Part shown: piece after piece, positions 1-5,205 of the stretch
Layout of the letters: the number at the start of each line of letters is the position of its first letter
Position numbering within the stretch: position 1 is the stretch's first letter
Source: Chloroflexota bacterium
GTDB taxonomy: Bacteria > Chloroflexota > Anaerolineae > Anaerolineales > UBA11579
Direction of reading: 5' to 3'
Assembly (NCBI GenBank): GCA_030610225.1
Contig: JAUWSD010000017.1
Span: 1 to 11,131 of the forward strand
Length of the DNA: 11,131 bases
Made by a program: the position numbers and the translations under genes
Notes under the pieces: generated by a model
Database searches by the model: none
What the model was told of the DNA's origin: nothing
The model's input: the letters and a program-made list of their open reading frames with translations, nothing else

Positions 1-116
1 TGGCATTTATTCTGTTTACTGCATTTCCTATATTTAGAGCACGCGCGCTATATTTGAAGAGCTGGCATCGGGACTTGATAAATGATGGAAACTTAGACAC
101 AAACCGATCAATATAA
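1..116 (+). CDS. C-terminal end of a possible membrane protein (5' truncated by window edge)
   Basis: An open frame enters from the left edge with codons starting at base 3 and ends at TAA 114-116, about 37 codons. The translation begins with a hydrophobic run (AFILFTAFPIF), followed by a basic and polar tail (RARALYLKSWHRDL...). That is the usual look of the last membrane helix and cytoplasmic tail of an integral membrane protein. The other two plus frames close early in this stretch. The family cannot be identified from so short a piece. It is separated from the LysR gene by more than 400 bases of non-coding sequence, so it is not part of the sulfur module. It could also be a chance open frame. 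Confidence 0.35.
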   Translation, partial: AFILFTAFPIFRARALYLKSWHRDLINDGNLDTNRSI

Positions 117-243
117 ATAAAATTGGGGTTGGCGCGTGCGGACACAAGTGGCATTTGGATTAGGTACACTACCCCAGATGTGAGTCGAATTAGATAATAT
201 TTGTTGTGTTTAGAACAGAGCCACCTTTCCTGGAATTATTCAA

Positions 244-264
244 TTTGGTGCAGTTTTGGTGCAG
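244..264. repeat. Adjacent direct repeat TTTGGTGCAG x2
   Basis: TTTGGTGCAG occurs at 244-253 and again at 255-264, an 11-bp period with identical copies. Two copies on one helical turn could be a protein binding site, for example an arm-type recombinase site beside the tRNA fragment downstream. A chance or slippage duplication is also possible. Confidence 0.6.
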
Positions 265-288
265 ATAGCCTGGAAACTATGGAGAATG

Positions 289-363
289 TGGACAGGGTGG
301 ATAAAAACACCCCTCGAAATTGGACATAATGGACACAATAGACTCTAAACTACTCTGTGGACA
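289..363 (+). repeat. Four dispersed TGGACA direct repeats
   Basis: TGGACA is found at 289-294, 321-326, 330-335 and 358-363, all in the same orientation. The first and last copies extend to the 8-mer TGTGGACA (287-294 and 356-363). They lie in the 100 bases immediately before the tRNA 3' fragment. Clustered short direct repeats beside an attachment core are typical of arm sites bound by tyrosine recombinases or excisionases. That role is inference; the repeats themselves are seen directly. Confidence 0.5.
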
Positions 364-386
364 TGTATATTCTGCAACGTTTGGTT

Positions 387-411
387 GAAAGTTCGAATCT
401 TTCCGGGCCCA
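387..411 (+). other. 3' fragment of a tRNA gene, putative att site of an integrated element
   Basis: GAAAG (387-391), the seven-base loop TTCGAAT (392-398) and CTTTC (399-403) form a perfect T arm carrying the invariant T54-T55-C56-R57-A58 residues. It is followed by a seven-base acceptor strand CGGGCCC (404-410) and discriminator A (411); CCA is not encoded. The matching 5' acceptor strand (GGGCCCG), D arm and anticodon arm are absent upstream, so this is only the 3' end of a tRNA gene. Such 3' ends are what tyrosine-recombinase elements duplicate when they integrate at a tRNA, so this probably marks an attL/attR boundary. The isoacceptor cannot be named from this part. Confidence 0.75.
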
Positions 412-434
412 CAAAAACATCAATTTCTTCCCGT

Positions 435-463
435 AAAATTTCCATCAATAATGGAGATTTTTT
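435..463 (+). terminator. Weak terminator-like hairpin downstream of the tRNA fragment
   Basis: AAAATTTCCAT (435-445) can pair with ATGGAGATTTT (451-461) across a five-base loop with one G-U pair, and six Ts run through 463. The stem is AT-rich, so termination would be weak. Its position 24 bases after the tRNA fragment fits the native terminator of the tRNA having been carried along. Confidence 0.4.
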
Positions 464-509
464 GGTTAAAGCGGTTTTAGGCAGTGCTGGAAGGACCTAT
501 TTGAAAATG

Positions 510-538
510 TTGGCATTAAATCTTCTATGAGATAATAT
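510..538 (+). promoter_or_regulatory. Candidate sigma70-type promoter of the LysR gene
   Basis: TTGGCA (510-515, five of six to TTGACA) is separated by 17 bases from TAATAT (533-538, four of six to TATAAT). Transcription would start near 545, giving a very short leader that still includes the ribosome site. A small dyad ATCT/AGAT (520-523 and 530-533) sits in the spacer and could be an autoregulatory site. No experimental support is possible from sequence alone. Confidence 0.4.
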
Positions 539-561
539 ATCAAAACCAATAGGATGAGAAT

Positions 562-1518
562 ATGATCGATCTGCTGAAACTTCAAGTCTTTGTACAGGTT
601 GCTGAATCTTTGAGTTTTTCAGAAGCAGCAAAAGTTCTCAATCGGGCACAGCCGACAGTAAGTCATCATATTAAAATGCTCGAGGTTGATTTCGGGGTGG
701 AGTTGTTCGATCGATCTGGCTCAAAGCTTCTTCTCACTGATGGGGGGCGCGTGCTCCTTCCCAGGGCAAGAAAACTTCTACGCAGGTCGGGGGAATTGAG
801 TGCAATGATGGGATCTCTTAAGGATAATATTGTGGGGGAGCTCAGGATCGCGTGCAGCACAACCTCTGGGAAATATATTCTTCCTCAACTTGCAGCACGG
901 TTTAGACATCGGTTCCCAGGCATTTCAGTAAGAATCCTTTCATGTACACCACCACATGTGCTCATGCGCTTAATAGAAGGAGAGGCAAATCTGGGGGTCC
1001 TCAGCCACGAGACAGTTCAAACAGGTTTGGATATCCAGGAATTTTTTGAAGACTCTATAAGCTTAATCGTTCCAAAAAACCATAAATGGGAAAATGTTCC
1101 TTTTATCACTCCAGACGATTTGATAAATGAGCCATTGATCATCAGGGAACCTTCTTCCGGGACCAGAAAAGTGATGCTGGGTCAATTTGCCAAGTATGAT
1201 ATTGTCCTGGATGATCTTAATATCTTCCTGGAACTAGGTAATGCTGAAGCTATAGTGGAATCTGTTGCTGCAGGATATGGGGTAGCGTTTGTGTCCAGGT
1301 TGGCAACAGCGTGTCCATTGCAGATGGGAAATGTAATTGAAGTGCCTGTTTCCGGTTTTAAACTTAAGCGGGATATTTATATGGTTCGGAAATTGATTGA
1401 TGAACCAAATCAACACCCCCAGGAAGTATTTTGGAGTTTTGTACACGATCCTTCAAATAATGATCTATTGAAGATGGCTAGATTTCCAGAGATTGCGGAT
1501 GAAAATAAAAAGGCTTGA
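562..1518 (+). CDS. LysR-family transcriptional regulator (CysB/CbbR-like)
   Basis: This 318-residue protein has the standard LysR-type layout. Residues 1-60 form a winged helix-turn-helix (LQVFVQVAESLSFSEAAKVL...PTVSHHIKMLE). A linker helix follows, and then a periplasmic-binding-like effector domain spans roughly residues 90-295, with family-typical stretches such as GELRIACSTTSGKYILP and AVIESVAAGYGVAFVS-like sequence near residues 230-245. A tail of about 25 residues extends past the usual end. The ATG at 562 has an AGGA-type ribosome site at 551-554. It converges on the sulfur operon, so it is not in the common divergent LysR arrangement. By location, its target is plausibly that operon, whose promoter region about 8 kb away holds a T-N11-A dyad. 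The effector is unknown; sulfur-compound or redox sensing is a guess from context. Confidence 0.93.
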   Translation: MIDLLKLQVFVQVAESLSFSEAAKVLNRAQPTVSHHIKMLEVDFGVELFDRSGSKLLLTDGGRVLLPRARKLLRRSGELSAMMGSLKDNIVGELRIACSTTSGKYILPQLAARFRHRFPGISVRILSCTPPHVLMRLIEGEANLGVLSHETVQTGLDIQEFFEDSISLIVPKNHKWENVPFITPDDLINEPLIIREPSSGTRKVMLGQFAKYDIVLDDLNIFLELGNAEAIVESVAAGYGVAFVSRLATACPLQMGNVIEVPVSGFKLKRDIYMVRKLIDEPNQHPQEVFWSFVHDPSNNDLLKMARFPEIADENKKA

Positions 1519-1537
1519 TGTTGCCATCAAGCCTTTT
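1508..1537. terminator. Strong bidirectional rho-independent terminator
   Basis: AAAAGGCTTGATG (1508-1520) pairs perfectly with CATCAAGCCTTTT (1525-1537) around a TTGC loop, giving 13 base pairs. T-rich flanks are present in both reading directions. It lies between the convergent LysR gene and the last gene of the sulfur operon. The LysR stop codon TGA (1516-1518) is inside the left arm, so the gene's end and its terminator are fused. Confidence 0.9.
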
Positions 1538-1558
1538 ATGATCAAGATTGATCAGTTG

Positions 1559-1927
1559 CTAGAATACAAAGGACAAACCAGCGCCCTGTGCATCCAGCAA
1601 GAATGAGGGAGCGTTTTTAATGACGATGCGTTCATCTCGCAGGTCTTCGACTTTGATTCCCTTATTTTCCAATGCCAGCTCACAAAGAATTATTTCTCCA
1701 CCGTGCTCCAGAATGGTGTTGAATAGTTCAATGGGGTTTGGCAAACCTTTTGGAGTACCGATTTTCTCCAGCTCACCTTTTACCAGCGCCTGAGCTCCTC
1801 CTGGAGCGAAAAATAAAATTACCTGGTCGCCAATGCCGACCCCTGAAGCACCCATGATCAAAGTGGGCATTACGTGGGGGGCATCTGCATGGTTACATAT
1901 TACAACCATTTTTCCATCGTCACTCAT
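1559..1927 (-). CDS. DsrE-family sulfurtransferase-like protein (first paralogue)
   Basis: A 122-residue protein of the DsrE/DsrF-like fold, beginning KMVVICNHADAP. The characteristic core runs through VKGELEK (49-55) and a strand ending IILCEL (79-84). Cys82 is at the position where this family carries its reactive, persulfide-forming cysteine; a second cysteine, Cys11, is not shared with the paralogue. DsrE-like proteins pass sulfane sulfur between carriers such as TusA in the cytoplasm. The start ATG (1927) has an AGAGGAG ribosome site six bases upstream. It is the last gene of the operon, 22 bases after the YeeE-like gene, and ends before the bidirectional terminator. It is clearly paralogous to the gene at 3287-3655 (same length, shared VKGELEK and IILCEL segments). 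The exact sulfur donor and acceptor are unknown. Confidence 0.85.
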   Translation of the reverse strand: MSDDGKMVVICNHADAPHVMPTLIMGASGVGIGDQVILFFAPGGAQALVKGELEKIGTPKGLPNPIELFNTILEHGGEIILCELALENKGIKVEDLRDERIVIKNAPSFLLDAQGAGLSFVF

Positions 1928-1949
1928 AACTAACTCCTCTACATCATAA

Positions 1950-2987
1950 TTATTTTTGTGGGCGGACGAACATCACGTAAGCTGTCAGCCACGAACCCAG
2001 TATAATTGAAATACCTGCCAAAATTGATCCCAATGCTAATTGTGGAACACCGCTAAGCAGGTGACCAATGTTGCAACCACCTGATGTGACTGCGCCAAAA
2101 CCCATCAATAAACCGCCTGCAAATGTCTGAAGCATAACGCCAGCTTTAGGTACTCGGAATTTAAATTCTTTAGCAATTATTGCAGCAATGAAAGCGCCGA
2201 CAATGATGCCAATGATAAGCCATGAGAGCCAGCCAAGAGTGTTTTCAGGGCTTAAGATTCTTTTTACGATCCCGATCCATCCTGCGGTGATGCCTAATGG
2301 GTAATTTCGTCCAGCTGCAGCTGAAAGCGGGTATGCGGCGATGCCAACCAACCCGATCAGGAGACCGGTTGTCAGCCAGCCCCAACCCTTCTTGAAGATC
2401 TTATCAAAGAGGGTGCCTTCGGAAGCGCCCCACATTTCATCATCTTCATTGCCGCGAGCAAGCAAGTACCATACGACTATTGCGATAGCGGCGATGATGA
2501 ATGCCAGCAATGCATGGTTCATCCCGAACAGATTTGCCAGGGTTAGGTTTGAGCCATCTGCAGCCAAGAGTTTTGTGCTGCCTTGAAGATTGGTTTTGAA
2601 ACTTGCCAGGAAGCCAGCGGCTGTCATATATCCGCCTAATGAAAGGCCAATCACTGCTGTGATCGCTCCTACCATGCCTTCTCCGGTGCGGTAGGTGATA
2701 CCACTTGCGCATCCACCGGCAATCACCATGCCTATACCAAAGACAAAGCTGCCGAGGAGGTTTGCACCCCAAACTAATGGCTTAGGATTGAGGGTAATCA
2801 CGCCAGTCATGTTCATTAATGCGAAACCAACAAGCATAACGAGCAATGCAGCTCCAACAGATTTTAACAATGTGAAATCTTTTAAAAGCACAACATCGCG
2901 AAAGGCTGAGTTCATGCAGAAACGGCCTCTCTGTAAGATAAAACCAAAAACAATACCTAAAATCAAACCTGTTAATACTAGATTCAT
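1950..2987 (-). CDS. YeeE/YedE (TsuA-like) membrane transporter for sulfur species
   Basis: A 345-residue, very hydrophobic protein with about nine or ten predicted membrane segments and an internal duplication, as in the YeeE/YedE family. Three key cysteines lie in conserved contexts: Cys24 in QRGRFCMNSAFRD, Cys93 in AGGCASGITYR and Cys305 in TSGGCNIGHLLSG. In characterised TsuA/YeeE proteins, three such cysteines line the path that takes up thiosulfate. The length equals that of the known family. The ATG at 2987 follows an AAAAGGAGAG ribosome site. It is 24 bases downstream of a TusA-like gene, reproducing the widespread YeeE-YeeD (TsuA-TsuB) pairing, so import of thiosulfate or a related sulfur species is likely. 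Selenium-compound or general sulfur transport is an alternative. Confidence 0.9.
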   Translation of the reverse strand: MNLVLTGLILGIVFGFILQRGRFCMNSAFRDVVLLKDFTLLKSVGAALLVMLVGFALMNMTGVITLNPKPLVWGANLLGSFVFGIGMVIAGGCASGITYRTGEGMVGAITAVIGLSLGGYMTAAGFLASFKTNLQGSTKLLAADGSNLTLANLFGMNHALLAFIIAAIAIVVWYLLARGNEDDEMWGASEGTLFDKIFKKGWGWLTTGLLIGLVGIAAYPLSAAAGRNYPLGITAGWIGIVKRILSPENTLGWLSWLIIGIIVGAFIAAIIAKEFKFRVPKAGVMLQTFAGGLLMGFGAVTSGGCNIGHLLSGVPQLALGSILAGISIILGSWLTAYVMFVRPQK

Positions 2988-3011
2988 AATTTATTCTCTC
3001 CTTTTGATAAA

Positions 3012-3260
3012 TTATTTAAGTCCATGCGCCTCAATCAATAGGCGATGGATTGGGCCATCAATTTGTTCTGATGACAACAGTTTATGTTTTTGTTTCTTTA
3101 AATTGCGTGGAATTCTCTCAACGGATAAAGGGTAATCCAAAAAAACTTCGAGGATTTGTCCTTTCTCCATTTTTTTCAAGGTAGTCATTGTATCCATGTC
3201 TGGATAAGGGCAAATCTTACCTTTTACATCTAGTGTTTTATCAGGTGTTACAGAACCCAT
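3012..3260 (-). CDS. TusA-family sulfur carrier protein (YeeD/TsuB-like), partner of YeeE
   Basis: A small soluble protein of 82 residues with the TusA signature: LDVKGKICPYPDMDT carries the CPxP motif with the reactive Cys17. It is followed by the helix TTLKKMEKGQILEVFLDYP, typical of the fold. It has a single cysteine, as expected for a persulfide carrier. The ATG at 3260 has a perfect GGAGG (3268-3272) seven bases upstream. It lies 26 bases after a DsrE-like gene and 24 bases before the YeeE-like transporter, the order seen for transporter-coupled TusA homologues. It most likely accepts sulfur from the transporter on the cytoplasmic side and hands it to DsrE proteins or the Qmo/Hdr machinery. 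The residues beyond the CPxP helix (RNLKKQKHKLL) are strongly basic. Confidence 0.88.
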   Translation of the reverse strand: MGSVTPDKTLDVKGKICPYPDMDTMTTLKKMEKGQILEVFLDYPLSVERIPRNLKKQKHKLLSSEQIDGPIHRLLIEAHGLK

Positions 3261-3286
3261 AAAAAAACCTCCGTGGTTGAAATAGT

Positions 3287-3655
3287 TTAGTAGCTAAAGG
3301 TCATCAATGAACCTTCAGCCTCAAATAGGAAAGTGGAAGCCATCATGATCTCAATACCTTCTCTTAATTCCTCTTTCTCAATATCCCAAATTGGCAAACC
3401 TAATTCACAAAGTATGATTCTCCCCTCAAGAACCTGGATAGCGTCAAAAAGATCAATCGGATCTGGCTGTCCTTTCAGGCCCTGGAATTTTTCAAGCTCG
3501 CCTTTAACTAATACTTTTGCAGCTCCGGGCTGGAAGAACATAAGAGGTTGTTCGCCGGTAGCGGCAATTGCGGCAGCCATAACTAAGGCGCCCATTACAC
3601 TTTGTTCATCATCATGGTTTATTAGAACAACCATCTTTCCAATTTCATCACTCAT
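3287..3655 (-). CDS. DsrE-family sulfurtransferase-like protein (second paralogue)
   Basis: A 122-residue DsrE-fold protein, MSDEIGKMVVLINHDDEQS, with the same VKGELEKFQGLKG and IILCELGLP segments as the paralogue at 1559-1927. Cys83 is its only cysteine and matches the conserved reactive position. An in-frame TTG at 3670 would add five residues, but GGAGG (3664-3668) lies eight bases before the ATG at 3655 and overlaps that TTG, so 3655 is the start. It is 87 bases downstream of the QmoC-like gene, the largest gap inside the operon. That gap holds a small hairpin (GTTGT/ACAAC, 3727-3741) without a T run, so no clear terminator separates the two. Its role is inferred as sulfur transfer between TusA-like proteins; direction and partner are unknown. 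Confidence 0.85.
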   Translation of the reverse strand: MSDEIGKMVVLINHDDEQSVMGALVMAAAIAATGEQPLMFFQPGAAKVLVKGELEKFQGLKGQPDPIDLFDAIQVLEGRIILCELGLPIWDIEKEELREGIEIMMASTFLFEAEGSLMTFSY

Positions 3656-3742
3656 AGTTTGATCCTCCAAATAATATATTAATCTTTGCTGATAAAATAA
3701 GCTGCCAGTTTTTCAAATAGATCAGAGTTGTTATTGACAACT

Positions 3743-4903
3743 TTAATCTGCGCTTGCTGGAGCAGTTTTTGCAGATGCTTGTTCTTGTTTCGCTTTTTCT
3801 TTTATTGCCTGGAAATAGATAGCCAGAGGGCGGTAATACAAATGAGACCATTTCCCAAAAGGCACTTCCAGAACTAACATTGGTGCAACAAAAGCTAAGT
3901 GGATAATGTAGGTGTAATAAGTGGCTATGGGTAGTCCGAAATAGCGGAAGGAATGAATTAAAATCCCGGTAATTGATACTGCAAGAAGCAATATTGGGAA
4001 GATCCAATCGCTCAAGTGAGAGAAGCGGTGCAGTTGTGTGTTTTTCTTGATGCGTCCCCAGATTGCGCTTCCAGATCCAAATAGCAGCACTGCGGTGGCA
4101 TAATAGCCTAACAACCGCTGCGGATGCCAGAATGAATAAATTTCATCTGTTTGGAACCAGTTTAAGAAAAATACAACCATGATCAACATCAGCCCATATC
4201 CACTCATCATCAATAAGTGAGTGAGCCATTTGCTGATCCCTTCTTTTTCCTCTTTGTCTTCATCACATTGTATCCATCTCTTTTGGGTTAAAGTGTGAAG
4301 GATGAGTTCCCATGCTTCAGTAAAATATAATTTAAGAGGAACTTTTTTGTCCATCCCATCCCACATGATATTTTTATGCATCCTAAAGACGTTAGTTGCT
4401 ATGAAGAAGGTGAGAAAACCAGCCAATATTAAGTCTGCGATATGGATGATGTGTACTGGTGCGAATGTGTTTAGCTCAACTTGGTCAGTGACAATCGGAC
4501 CACTTAAGAATAAAGCTAAAAATGCAACGAGGAGACCCAAAACAACCATTGAGCCAATCTCCCATGCTTTGGAAGTGTAAAATTTCTTTGCCAGTCCAGT
4601 CCAATCATACTGGGCAGTTAGCCAGCGTCTGAGGGACATCATTATTTCCCCAGGCTCAGCGCCACGCGGACAGGTTTGAGAGCAATCGCCACAGTAATAA
4701 CACAGCCAGGGATCTATGCTTTGCTTCAGTTTGTCTTTTGCTCCAATTTGTACTAACCGGATCATATTTCTTGGAAAGGGGTAATCATCGGTTGTAAAAG
4801 GGCATATAGCTGTGCAATTACCACAGTTGAAGCAGGTTTCGACTTCGCCGTCGCCATACTCCTTAATTTCCAGCAGAAGGTCTGGATCTACACGTATGCT
4901 CAT
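3743..4903 (-). CDS. qmoC: QmoC-like subunit: HdrC ferredoxin domain fused to cytochrome-b membrane domain
   Basis: Residues 20-95 form an HdrC-type domain with two [4Fe-4S] motifs, CFNCGNCTAICPF (Cys24, 27, 30, 34) and CYYCGDCSQTCPRG (Cys68, 71, 74, 78). From about residue 115 there are six likely membrane helices of the HdrE/NarI type. Candidate haem-b or quinone-site histidines include His151, His154, His203, His229, His317 and His335. The length of 386 residues is close to known QmoC. The protein should link the quinone pool in the membrane with the cytoplasmic HdrA-like flavoproteins. The C-terminus is an Ala/Lys-rich cytoplasmic tail. The start ATG at 4903 overlaps the stop of the winged-helix gene as ATGA, with AAGGAG upstream. 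A DsrMK/HdrDE-type subunit is less likely, because no HdrD catalytic CCG domains are present. Confidence 0.85.
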   Translation of the reverse strand: MSIRVDPDLLLEIKEYGDGEVETCFNCGNCTAICPFTTDDYPFPRNMIRLVQIGAKDKLKQSIDPWLCYYCGDCSQTCPRGAEPGEIMMSLRRWLTAQYDWTGLAKKFYTSKAWEIGSMVVLGLLVAFLALFLSGPIVTDQVELNTFAPVHIIHIADLILAGFLTFFIATNVFRMHKNIMWDGMDKKVPLKLYFTEAWELILHTLTQKRWIQCDEDKEEKEGISKWLTHLLMMSGYGLMLIMVVFFLNWFQTDEIYSFWHPQRLLGYYATAVLLFGSGSAIWGRIKKNTQLHRFSHLSDWIFPILLLAVSITGILIHSFRYFGLPIATYYTYIIHLAFVAPMLVLEVPFGKWSHLYYRPLAIYFQAIKEKAKQEQASAKTAPASAD

Positions 4904-5205
4904 GATTTTTTCTCCTTCACTGGCAATGCGTATTTGTAATACTCACCATCTTGACCCACTTCTGTAACCAAATCATATTTTTTCATTGCCACAATGTGCC
5001 AGAGCACTTCATCGGATGGCAGGTTGACAGCTTCAGCAATTTCCGGAACTGTCATTGGGCCTGTTTTCATTGCTTTTTTCAAAAGTCTGCGGGCTGACTG
5101 CTGCTCTTTCAGGTGTGCTTGAGTTTTGGCTACAGAATCCGCATATTGTTCACGAAGTTCTTTTAAAATTTGCATTTTTTCTTTCTTAGTTTGTTTATCG
5201 CTCAT
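4900..5205 (-). CDS. Small winged-helix protein embedded between the QmoB-like and QmoC-like genes
   Basis: A 101-residue protein. Residues 1-48 are highly charged (Lys, Glu, Gln) and probably form a long helix or coiled coil. Residues 50-95 look like a winged helix-turn-helix: MTVPEIAEAVNLPSDEV as helix-turn-helix, then VAMKKYDLVTEVGQDGEYYKYAL as recognition helix and wing. It has no cysteines and no membrane segment. It overlaps the upstream and downstream genes by ATGA at both ends and has GGAGGT as ribosome site, so it is translationally coupled to the subunits of the complex. Position and coupling suggest a structural, assembly or regulatory partner of the Qmo-like complex, or a DNA-binding regulator co-expressed with it. 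I cannot tell which. It is not a standard subunit of the Qmo complex as I know it. Confidence 0.8.
   Translation of the reverse strand: MSDKQTKKEKMQILKELREQYADSVAKTQAHLKEQQSARRLLKKAMKTGPMTVPEIAEAVNLPSDEVLWHIVAMKKYDLVTEVGQDGEYYKYALPVKEKKS

Larger units (their letters stand above)
117..386. other. Gene-free stretch with short direct repeats
   Basis: I see no convincing gene in either direction here. The longest plus-strand open stretch (about 42 codons ending near 352) has no start codon with a ribosome site and no recognisable composition. The stretch contains an adjacent pair of 10-bp direct repeats and a group of TGGACA copies, listed separately. There is also a weak 5-bp hairpin (GGGTG 295-299 with CACCC 308-312). 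It leads directly into a tRNA 3' fragment, so it may be the remnant flank of an integrated element. Confidence 0.5.

Noticed and set aside
222..354. Plus-strand open stretch of about 42 codons before the tRNA fragment
   Set aside because: No start codon with a ribosome site; it runs through direct repeats, and the peptide is not recognisable as a gene product or integrase tail.
300..411. A complete tRNA gene ending at 411
   Set aside because: No 5' acceptor strand complementary to CGGGCCC, no D arm and no anticodon arm can be found upstream; only the T arm and 3' acceptor strand are present.
3287..3670. Longer DsrE start at TTG 3670
   Set aside because: The TTG overlaps the GGAGG that is ideally spaced for the ATG at 3655, and the shorter form matches its paralogue in length.
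3727..3741. Hairpin after the QmoC-like gene as an internal terminator
   Set aside because: Only five base pairs of low GC (GTTGT/ACAAC) and no following T run on the minus strand, so termination is unlikely.
3648..4007. Alternative minus-strand frame overlapping the end of the QmoC-like gene
   Set aside because: It is out of frame with the clear HdrC/cytochrome-b protein, has Ser/His/Phe-rich composition without a domain, and no ribosome site of its own.
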